Assembly (NCBI GenBank): GCA_009746045.1
Contig: RPFO01000153.1
Location: forward strand, 62,001 to 126,000
Origin: Mesostigma viride
Taxonomy: Eukaryota; Streptophyta; Mesostigmatophyceae; Mesostigmatales; Mesostigmataceae
Length of the DNA stretch: 64,000 nucleotides
Direction of reading: 5' to 3'
Every line of letters starts with the position of its first letter. Within the stretch, counting starts at the first letter, position 1. Of this stretch, positions 20,450 through 29,845 are shown piece after piece. The translations under genes and the position numbers were made by a program. The notes below the pieces were generated by a model, which had not been told where the DNA came from, ran no database searches, and saw only the letters and a list, made by a program, of their open reading frames with translations.

Positions 20450-21856
20450 TCAAGGAGGATGCTGATGCAGTACATGGTGGCCCCGTTTGGCACAGTGTGT
20501 GGGAACGCCCGTGAAAGGTTGTGGCACCAGGTCGATACCTGCAGCACGCCGGTGCTTACGGTCTTGCGAAGCACCAGGCAGTGTGCGCTTCTTGCCACCA
20601 TTGAGCGGACCACTCATAGACATGGGGGAGCCACCTGCAGTTGCCACATCCGCAGCAACATGCTGACACCTAGCCCGGGCCACAGCAAGCTGAGTCGAAG
20701 AGGACGTTTTGCTAGCGCATCCGCTGGTGCTGGCTTCCAGGCCGACAGGACTGGGAGGGGGCATCATGTCCACAACTGCCTTCGAGAGCCGGCAAGGGGC
20801 ACACCGGTGTTGTTGGTGGTGATCTACATGATGATCATGGGGTAGGTGCTGGTTATCTGCATGATGATGGGTGTGCCGGTGCTGCCCTGTCCCTGGCAAC
20901 TTCCCTGTGCCCGCTTGCCCACGCATGCTGTGCCGCCTCGCCCGACGGGTGGCCCGCAAGACACGGGGCAGCGGCTCCCCTCTCCACGAGGATGACGTGG
21001 TTCTCGATAGAGTCCCATCGGTCATGCCCCTGCGGCTCCTGCCCTCCTCTTGCTCCTCGTTATCACCATGACTGGCTGCATCGACGGCCGCCTGGCAATC
21101 ACCCACATCGTCAACTTCACCCGTTGATGAAGCCGCCTTCCCGGGGACAATGTCACGGTCATGCTGGCGTTTGTCACCACCACAGGATGGCAAGCCTTCT
21201 GTGGGATTAGCCTCAGGCCAGCAACCTTGGTTCGAAGCATACACAGACACCGCCTGCACATCCCTGGCACCGCTGCACGGTCCGATCATACGAGGTCGCG
21301 GAGATGCCGATGGCGACGGCCCCGCAGCGTCTCCTTCCCTTCTCCAGAACAGAGTACCATTCGTCTGCAGCACGGGTCTGTGCGTTCCCCCATCCATCCG
21401 TGCAGCGCTTGTGTGTGAACATCCCTTTCGTGGCACTGCAGGCGTGTGGCAGCACGGCCCAACCACCATCGGCGAGTCATGATCCGCGCAGCTGATGAGG
21501 TCACGTGCGCTAGCACTTGTCACCACCGTTGCTGCAGCAGCATCCTCGCCTTCCCCTCCCCAAGGCCCCGCGGCGGCCACTTCTTGCTCCATCAGCCAGA
21601 GCAGCCGCCGCAGCACATCGCCCTCGTCCATGCCCTCCAGCTGGGCCAGCTCCACCTGAGGTCGGTTGGGTATGATGATGGCGTATATGGGGCCCAACGT
21701 GCCGGTGGTAGGTGCGGGTGCAAGCAGAGCCCCGCATGCCAGCGACAGTGGAAGAGTGCAGGATGACAAGGGACGTGTCAATGCCAGGGAGAGCAACGAC
21801 ATTATTCGCGCAACGGATCCACCGGTCAGCTCACTTCTTTCCCTTTCCCTTTCCAA
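20450..21856 (-). CDS. Uncharacterised minus-strand frame, low complexity
   Basis: An open frame of 468 codons without a recognisable domain. An acceptor-like AACCGACCTCAG at about 21657 precedes VELAQLEGMDEGDVLRRLLW, the most protein-like part, so a real exon might begin there. Downstream it is rich in Ala, Gly and Ser, with a His-rich stretch (HRHTHHHADNQHLPHDHH) and a basic patch (GGKKRTLPGASQDRKHRR). It could be the C-terminal extension of the kinase encoded upstream on the same strand (23501-26774), a separate gene, or chance. I lean towards a real exon, with little certainty. Confidence 0.3.
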   Translation of the reverse strand: MERERERSELTGGSVARIMSLLSLALTRPLSSCTLPLSLACGALLAPAPTTGTLGPIYAIIIPNRPQVELAQLEGMDEGDVLRRLLWLMEQEVAAAGPWGGEGEDAAAATVVTSASARDLISCADHDSPMVVGPCCHTPAVPRKGCSHTSAARMDGGTHRPVLQTNGTLFWRREGDAAGPSPSASPRPRMIGPCSGARDVQAVSVYASNQGCWPEANPTEGLPSCGGDKRQHDRDIVPGKAASSTGEVDDVGDCQAAVDAASHGDNEEQEEGRSRRGMTDGTLSRTTSSSWRGEPLPRVLRATRRARRHSMRGQAGTGKLPGTGQHRHTHHHADNQHLPHDHHVDHHQQHRCAPCRLSKAVVDMMPPPSPVGLEASTSGCASKTSSSTQLAVARARCQHVAADVATAGGSPMSMSGPLNGGKKRTLPGASQDRKHRRAAGIDLVPQPFTGVPTHCAKRGHHVLHQHPP

Positions 21857-22242
21857 GCATGGTGTGACAGTCGCCGCAGCCCTGAGAGCAAGGACACGAC
21901 CGGCCTAGCCGGCTCAATCCGCCGTAGCATCAAGCACGTGCCATAAAGTGCCTACCGAGCGCCAGAACAGTGACACGACATGAACACGGCATGGTTACGC
22001 CAAAGCCTATTTCGCGTAGTGACTCGGCACCATGCCTTCAGCAAGCAATCAACAAAGGCAATGCAGTGCGCTGGCAGGTCCCGTCGTAGTCCTCACACCA
22101 TGGACTACGATGCGTGATGGGGGACGCACCATGGGGACACGTTCGCGTGCCTGCGCGCAAACAGAAGGGCCCCTACAATAGGTTAGTAGGTATCAAGCGC
22201 CCACCTGAACAGCCATCAGCTTGTCTAGACTTAGCCCAGGCG

Positions 22243-22700
22243 TTAGGACGACAGGTTTTCCAGCGTGGGGGGCGGGAGGGTGACGGCAGGGATGCCACTC
22301 AAGAGCCCACCCTGTGGCATTACCTCCAGCATGGCCAGGGCCGTTGCAGGGTCCCGCACCTCCCAGAAACGCCTCGACCCCGCTGCCGCGTCCCCACACA
22401 TGCGGGCAAACACGGATGTCCCTAGTTCCTGCTGGCTCGTGCGTCCGCACCCGTAGCAGGTCGGCTGGCCACGCTGGGCGCTACGCTTTGCTGGCGACAC
22501 AATGGGTGCGGGTGCCATTGTGCTTTGATTGCCCTTCTCGTGCTCGCTCACGGGAGGTCCGCTCTCTTGGCTCGTACCGCGGCGCCCACTGGAGGTGGAC
22601 GAGGGCGCGGCGGAGGACGCTGCTGCTGCGCACCCTACTGGTGGCGCTATGGCCGCGCATGCCCCTGCCTTCACACCAGCTCGGGACGCATGCCTGGTGG
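22243..22700 (-). CDS. Uncharacterised minus-strand exon candidate
   Basis: An acceptor-like CCTGGCCACCAG at about 22700 precedes an open frame with an Ala/Ser-rich start and then the more ordered segment PTCYGCGRTSQQELGTSVFA, followed by RFWEVRDPATALAMLE. The C-x-x-C pair is not enough to call a zinc finger. It sits between the kinase and the frame at 20450-21856, all on the same strand. Confidence 0.3.
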
Positions 22701-22813
22701 CCAGGGTTGCAAACTTGAGGCACCAGGCAAGTGTAGTGCGCGATGGGCAAGGAGTGGCAAGAGGAAGTAGCTGTCAGACAAAGGCGAAGCAAGCCTCCAA
22801 CGTGTTGTTGACA

Positions 22814-22846
22814 CGGGGATGGGATGGGATGGGATGGGATGGGATG
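22814..22846. repeat. GGGAT pentanucleotide microsatellite
   Basis: About six units of GGGAT(G). Confidence 0.9.
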
Positions 22847-23111
22847 TGCAGCATCGCAGGGCAAGCAGCAACGCATCATTAGTATTGTAACTCTTGCATT
22901 ACAAGTCTGCAACGCGTGTTCTTCCTCATCAAATCAACGAGTCAAAACATTGATAAGACAACAACAGCGCGGGAACAATAACACGTAAGTAGATAAACAT
23001 TGAGCAAGACATTGTGTTAAAGAAAATATCAAGCTACGCGATACTCACGGCATGTAAGGAACCTACGGGAAAAACAAACCCTCAGACCTGGCCTCTATGT
23101 GCCCATATCTG

Positions 23112-23185
23112 TTTTCACTGCCCACTGGCCCACTGGCCCTCTGGCCCTCTGGCCCACTGGCCCTCTGGCCCTGTGGCCCACTGAC
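23112..23185. repeat. 9-bp tandem repeat GGCCC(A/T)CTG family
   Basis: About eight units alternating between GGCCCACTG and GGCCCTCTG. Confidence 0.85.
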
Positions 23186-23500
23186 TCTGCTGGCTGCTTG
23201 GACAGAACAACAGCTGTTCACATTCAACGGCTCTCTACTGACCCCCGTCCGTCAGTTCGCTGCTCCGCTGTTGCTAATTGTAACACGGTTCCAAGACATG
23301 GACTCCATCCACCAAAGTTGAACTACGCCCAAGGTACCAACCGCCACATCACAAAGTGCGAGAAAGGGTCGTGCCCTCAACCGTTTACATCCTGTTGTGG
23401 TCCGCTGTGCACGTTTCCACTCGACATTCCTTTATCAACTCAACAAAACATCAACAAGACAACCAGCGCAGGCCAGAAATGTCGACTTGAATATGCTGAC

Positions 23501-26500
23501 TCAGTCCAGCCAACCGACACGGGCAACGGGTGGCGCCATGTGACCTACGAACGGGTGGGCGAGCGCCTCCTGCGGACAGCAGCGACGCCGCGGGTCCAAC
23601 GCCAGCATGCGCGTCAGCAGATCCAACGCGTCCGCAGGGGGGTGTTCCACCCTGGCAGTCAGGGCGCCACCTGGGCAAACATCCTGGTCAGGCAGCAACG
23701 GGCACAGGCGAGCCCATCACAACAAGGGAGTAGCTGAAAGAAGGTCAAGTCACTTGTCTGTAAAGCGCAGCGAAAGTACCTACAGCATGCACAGCGCACC
23801 ACATTTCATGTCCACCCCCTCAGACCTTGTACAGCGCTCTTTGGAGGTCAGGAAAAAGTCCTGACATTTTAAGATTCCATGAAACCACAGCCAAGAGCAC
23901 CTGCTAACGTCCTTAAAAGAAAGACAAAGTACTTACGTACTTGGAAGACAAGTAGAATTTACATGTAAGGAAGAGAAAAGATCAGGCCCACCTGCTTGGC
24001 GAGGCTGCGCATGAAGGGCCGCCACTCGCCACGCGGAGCGAGCGCATCCACATCATCAAGGGATAAGGGGCCAACCAGCTCCAGCACGGCCCGCAGGTGA
24101 GCCGCCTCGGGTGATGACGCCAACCGCGGCAGTGAGGGCGAGGGTGGAGTCCGCTCGCAGGCCAGCCCATACGATGCCGATTCTGGCGACGTGCCGGATG
24201 GTGAGGACGCTGCCGCGCTCGGCAACGGGGCTGACGCCGTGTCTGAGAACACCACCGTGACGGATGTCCGCGAGGCCTGCACTGCGTGCGCTGTCGCCGT
24301 CGTTGTGGATGGGAAGACCGCGAGTGTTGTCGCCACCGTTGCTGATGGGGGAACTGCATGCGTTATCGCCGTCGCTGTGGATGCGCAGCTAGCAGGGCAT
24401 GCGGGGGGACCGGGCGGTGCCGCGCCACACGCAAGATTGTCCGCGCCCTCCCATGCAGCGCTTTGGTCACTATGAGCGTCCCTATCCAAGGTATTACTTT
24501 TACTGTGGACGAGGACACCATGGTGAGTGCCGCTGATGCGGGGCTGCCGGGAGGCGGGGATGGAGCAGCCGGCCACCCTAGTTGGCTCGACATGTGATGG
24601 CCCCACGTGGATGACCGGTGACGGGGGTCGGCACTTAGCGTGGACCGAGATGCTGCCTGTGCCGGATGCAAAAGGAGGGCCACCACGGGTACTGTCCTGC
24701 TGGTTGCCGTCACCGTCAGGCGCCAGGTGGCGCTCAGAGGGCGCGGGCATGGGTGTCCCTGACGCGGTGGAGCCGGGTGGCGCAACCGCCACACAGGGCG
24801 GCAGCACAAACAGGCGCTCGGGGGGGCGTGAGAAGGGCAGGGGTGGGGGAGACGGAGAGGGAGAGGGAGCATGAGAGGGAGAGGGAGAGGCCCTGGTGGC
24901 ATCACCATTGATGTGACTGCCTGTATCGCAGTCACCACCCCGGCTGCCGGTATCAGCATTGCCACGGTGGCTACTGGCGAACCTGCCACCCCGTTCGCTG
25001 CTCCTGCGGGTACTGCCGAAATTCGTCCCGTTGGTTGCGCGCGAGCCGTCCACTCCCTGTCCAATCAGCTCCCCATCCCCCGGCTGCGGCGACAACGGTG
25101 CATCTCCACCCTCGGACGGTAGCAGCTCCCTTTTGTCCCGCTGCCGCAGCAACTCCCCGAACACGCATCCCACCGACCACATGTCCACGCGCGCGCCGTC
25201 ATAGGCACCGCCACGCAGGACGACTTCGGGCGCGCGGAAGCAAGGGGTGACCACGCCACCCGTGTACTGCTGGCAAACGTCGTCCCCATCCATGTACTGT
25301 GGGTGGGCATCATTATCATTACCAGCAGGGTGGAATGGAGGCCAAGCGGGCGCAGCGTGCTCCCCCCCTCCCCCCTGTCAATGACCATGCACACAGTAGC
25401 TCACCAACCAACCGTGACATCATCCAATGCAATGAGATCAGCAGGATGGGGCCACGCCAAGCGGCGAGCGCGCTGCCGTACACACGCCATCCATGCTGCC
25501 TATGTTAGTTAAACACGTGCCTGATGCGGCCAGGGCTTAGCCCCAGTAGAGCTGCCAAACACATTGATGAAAGAAAATGAGATGTGGCAAAGCAATACCA
25601 GAGCCAAAGACAGAGCCAAAGCTGCCCCAGCCTACACCCCCGTTGCAACAGCGGACAACAAGAGGGTACAACCGCCCACATACGAATGCCACAAATGCCG
25701 ACGAGGGTGAGGTGATCTGTGAACAAGCAAGCCGTGATGTCTGGATGAGAGCGCAGCGTTGGTAGGGCGAGCACGCACCGGTGCAAAGGCGGACCGTGAC
25801 AGGCCAAAGTCGCATATCTTCAGGCGGCCGTCACCGTCCAGCAGAAGGTTCTGGGGCTTGATGTCCCTGCAGGGGGGTGACAAGCCCAGGGTTGCACACA
25901 CACATCATGAGGCGGCGTGCATGATGAGGCGTGCATGATGAGGCGTGCATGATGAGGCGTGCATGATGAGAAGCCACAAGCCATAGGGCGGCATTCATTC
26001 ATTCACGCGCCTCCATTGTGAGAGTCACAGGGTACCAACTCTTGAGTAGGTACCTGTCATCCCTGATTGATGGGGCGGCATGGCCACCCTTACCTCTTGT
26101 GGATTGCAACCACTGAAGATGGAAGGACCCCGACCACCGGGGAGCGGAGCCTGGGCACATGCAGTATTGGTGGGAAAGGAGCTCTCTGCTAGTCCTACGT
26201 AGTACAAGGAGGGAGCATGGGCAGACATACTGCCTGCCTACATTTGACTGTTGTTGCTACAAGAAAGACAGCGCAGCCATTCAATGTCAAGGTTATTGCA
26301 GCAACAGACACGACCAGCCGTTCACCTGTGCCACACCCAACACTCCTGCAAGTACTGCAATCCCGACAGCAGCTGGTTCATGAGCTGGCGGATCTTGTCG
26401 AGGGAGCACGCGGCTGAGTGGGCGTCCAGGTCACCCCCCGACGCTAGGTCTGAGATCAGGAACGCGTCGTAACTGCCGTCACCGCGGTAGGACGGACGCA

Positions 26501-26774
26501 AAAAGGCGCCCCGGCAACAAATGATGCTGGGGTGGCTCAGCCGCCGGTGGATGCATATTTCTCGCAGCACACGCTTGGCAAGTGTGGGGCAGCTGAGGAA
26601 GTCCTTCACTCGTTTTACAGCGACTTTGCTCCCCGATTCGGTATCCACCGCGCCGCAAACGTACCCGTACGTCCCCGATCCCAGGATGCATGTCAGGTTA
26701 TATCGCGGCCCCAGCGCCCAGATGTCATTGTGAACGCAGTACACTCCAGCGCATTCGTCGATGGGGATCAACAT
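23501..26774 (-). CDS. MAPK/CMGC-like protein kinase with a ~340-residue insert in the C-lobe
   Basis: Four exons: 26774-26326, 25866-25779, 25296-23992 and 23683-23501. All phases agree, giving about 674 residues. Visible kinase elements are LGPRY and glycine loop GSGTYGYV (32-39), VAVK lysine K54, the alpha-C region RVLREICIHRRLSHP, HRDIKPQN (149-156, with the R codon split across the intron), DFG (169-171), APE (201-203) and DMWSVGC (217-223). Subdomain XI follows in exon 4 (DLLTRMLALDPRRR, EALAHPFV). Between FGELL and HLRAVLELVGPLS lies about 340 residues of Ser/Pro/Ala/Thr-rich sequence (about 235-575). The activation segment has no T-x-Y, and the family motif VVTRWYRAPE reads VVTPCFRAPE. 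Start: ATG at 26774 is the nearest one upstream of the fold; the frame stays open further up. The last exon boundary and the stop (VGWLD) are less certain. Confidence 0.82.
25906..25973. repeat. 14-bp tandem repeat in a kinase intron
   Basis: Four to five units of GCGTGCATGATGAG, immediately beyond the acceptor of kinase exon 2 (minus strand). Confidence 0.85.
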
Positions 26775-29545
26775 CGTCGCGAGTAAGGCGCAAAACGATC
26801 CCGGAAACGTCACGATAGACTGAGGTGCAACGATGATAGAGGCCAGAGGACCACGGCGCCATCTACGTGCCAGAAGCGCGGTTTACAACGTGCAACGGGG
26901 TATCCCCACGAGTTTACAAGCTGTGACTCGGGCACATTCTCGCGTTTACTTGCAAGAATTTACGCGCAATTCATCGGCTATATTACAGCATCGCCATGCA
27001 AAAGAGGAGTCCAAGACATGTGGCACTACCGGGCTCCTTTCCAAAAATGTGGAAGTCCTGGCACCTCACTACTGCATAATGGAAGTCCGTGGGAGGATAT
27101 ACGGCGATGCTTGGACAAGTCCCGGCCCCAGCACCCCTTTCAAACACGAACGATCGCGAGCGTTTATCGGTTATCCCCCGCCACTGCATCCAGGTCCGTG
27201 TCCACCACGCAAGCCAATGGCAAACGGGAAAGCTGACACACGAACTCGGGACAATCGCGCAAAAGGAAGCTATCAATTGACACGACGTACCTTCTGAAGG
27301 TGATCATTTCTGATTAAGTACATGGACAGTCACAAACTGACAGAAGCCTCACCCCGACCGCAGGACGAGCGGAGAACCAACACGGGAAAGTTGACAGGCA
27401 AGGTTTTTAAATTAGGCGTGAGACTGCATGACAGGAGCTTTGGTAAATGGTAATGAACATCGATCGACCTTGATGGTATCATTGGTATGTATGGCTGTCA
27501 GTATTATATAATTAGTGCCTGCCCGCCTTCTGCTTAGGCGCAAGTATGGCTGTCTTAGTGTTCTAAGGTAGGTACTAGGTAGTTAGCCTGTAGCGCCTAC
27601 ACTGTCCAGGTCTAGTGTCTACCCACAAGAAATAGGCGCAGGCCTGGGCTTCAATGAGACAATGGTCAGTGACCATGGACCTATGTAGCCGGCTAGGCTT
27701 CCAGCTTCCTAGACTCCTGTAGTCCGTAGTTTTCCTGAATCCTGAGGATTATCTCAAGCCTCGACTCGAGAGAAACGGCGGCCTGACATGAGATCAAACA
27801 ACAGCTGTACTTAGGCCGGCTCGTTCCTGCCACGTCACCACCTGGGCTCTAACATGCCGGCAGTCTTTGGCATTTGCCTCCCTCGACGTCACCAAAGCGA
27901 CCATTATTGTCGGACACTGCAGGCCGGGTGACCCGACAGTGCAAAGAAAGCTGCACTTTGCAATTCGTTCACTAAATCACCCCAGTTTTCGAGACACAAT
28001 GGTGCATTTCACAACTGTTCCTGGCCTTGTGCTTCCCACGGGCGGAAATGGCCGCGCCTTTGCGTGCAGTGGCACGGCCCAGTTTTTTGGGCAGAAAGCG
28101 ATCTTCGCCAATATCTCGAGCCAATTCACGACGTTGTCGAGTGAAGCCTCTCGTATGATTTCTAATCGTCCTCAACCTGTGTTCGAAATTGCACTAAATC
28201 CCGCCAAGACTGTGGAGCTGGTTCAAGAGCCCGCAACTGTGCGTACAATTCGTCCCACATCGAAACGCCGCGTAGCACGTGCCGGATATTTTCTTGGACA
28301 CTTCCACGCACGGTTCAGAGCCAAGTTCCAAAGATTTCAGTGCAGAACATAGGGGGCCGCGAACATCTGCACGTCAATTTTTGAAGTGCAAATTTACGCG
28401 AAAGTTTCGACAGCTACAGCTATTCTCGGCGTTGTAGGCAGGCTAGCTGTTATTGCAGGCAGGCTCATTGTCGTGAATGTCGCGTGATTTTGCGAGGCAT
28501 TATTCCAAGGACTGTTTGTCTTTCACAGAGCTCTTTTTGCCTCCTCTTTGAGCCATGTTCAATCGCACTATTGCTCATCTATGTGCGTACAAGTAAGGAA
28601 TTTACATTTTAAAACTGTCTCTTGAATTGGACGGCCTGCTTTACAAAGCCAAATAATTTCTTGAACCCTGAACAATTCTTGGACTCTCTTGAACCTGTTT
28701 GAACCTGGGTAGCCTCGTGCACGCGTGCTTGCTAACCTTTCTTTGAATGGGATAAGCCTTCTCCAATTCTTGGAAGTAATGCTTTCCTTCCCTTGCCTGT
28801 GGGAATTGGGCTTGGACTGCAGGGTATGCGTTTCCCAGTGGAATTTTGCTTGCCTGAGCAGGTTCAAGATTGTCAGGCCCTGGCAGGTATGTTCCAGTAT
28901 TCCAACAAATTTCACACCTAGAGAATTCACTTGTGGGAATTATGTGCTCGAATCCAGGTTGTCTTTACCTTTACGCAACACACCAATAAAGAGCAGGACT
29001 GCCAACAGATAAAGGACGGCAAGTGGTCGCATGGGCCTACACAGGATTCTTACCCTCTTCTGTCTTGCGCAACAAGGTGGCGGTGTAAGGGAGAAGTAGA
29101 GCAAGTGATAACAAGCTGAAGGCTGAGGGCACGTTGCTTGTCTACCTGGCGGCCCGACGTGATGTCAACGATGTCAATAAGTCCCTTTTGGGTTAGCCGA
29201 CACTTGGAGGACTAGTTGAATTGGTGTTACATTACTAGATGCAATGTATGGCAGGTTCAACAGTCCCGACGCGAAATATATATCGTTTCGTTTGCTCTTC
29301 TCTTTGAGCACTTGGGCAAGCGTCTCGGTGCCAGCACACTGCACTCTTTGCCAAGGCAACTAAAAAATATGGGGCAAGGTGACACAATTTGTGTCAAAGT
29401 TAATTGTCTATATTCCGTGGCATTAGCATGGCAGGCAGCGCAGTTGGAAAGCGCATTGAAGCCGAAATGTTATGTGACAAGTTTGCTTTAAGTTAACTGT
29501 CTTAAGTTTGCTTAAATATTACAGTCAAGAATCTGGAAGGGGAAC
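26775..29545. other. Intergenic region, no assigned gene
   Basis: The left end should hold the kinase promoter. A plus-strand frame of 161 codons (27867-28352) has no motif. On the opposite strand in the same stretch, short protein-like pieces occur in different frames: MWDELYAQLRALEPAPQSWR around 28250, and RELARDIGEDRFLPKKLGRA around 28110. They are separated by stops, so they could be a decayed gene or chance. A tRNA D-arm-like phrase at 29427-29455 has no matching T-arm. Confidence 0.4.
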
Positions 29546-29548
29546 ATC

Positions 29549-29715
29549 TACACCCCCCCTTTCACGTTTAAGATTCCCAGGTTTTGGATCGTGAGACCCT
29601 CTGATTTGACCTCTACTAGTAGCAGAGTGTAGTAGAATCCAATCACAGTAGTAAGATTCTTTAAGATCGTGAGCCCTGGGTTGGTTTCATTCTTAAACGT
29701 GAAAGGGGGGGTGTA
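29549..29715. mobile_element. Small MITE with ~25-bp terminal inverted repeats
   Basis: The element runs from CACCCCCCCTTTCACGTTTA at 29551 to the exact inverse, TAAACGTGAAAGGGGGGGTG, ending at 29713 (163 bp). It is flanked by TA on both sides (29549-29550, 29714-29715), consistent with a TA target duplication as made by Tc1/mariner-type transposases. There is no coding capacity. It lies about 130 bp upstream of the first recognised exon of the chalcone-isomerase-fold gene, possibly in its first intron. Confidence 0.75.
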
Positions 29716-29845
29716 ATGTCCTAGTCTAAACGCCCCACAAAGTTGTTTTTCTCCAGTTTAAAAAGAAACTGTTTCCGGAATGGCGTGGATTCACCTGACG
29801 CGTGTGCCTGTGCCCGCGCTCCCTCCCTGTCCCCCCTGCCTGCAG

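Noticed and set aside
20872..21300. Zinc-finger-like His/Cys content in the minus-strand frame
   Set aside because: His and Cys are not spaced as in any finger; simple His-rich low complexity.
27867..28352. 161-codon plus-strand frame as a gene
   Set aside because: No recognisable domain, and the more protein-like readings lie on the opposite strand.
29425..29460. tRNA-like D-arm (GCGCAGTTGGAAAGCGC)
   Set aside because: No T-arm (GTTCRANNC) or matching acceptor stem follows within tRNA length.
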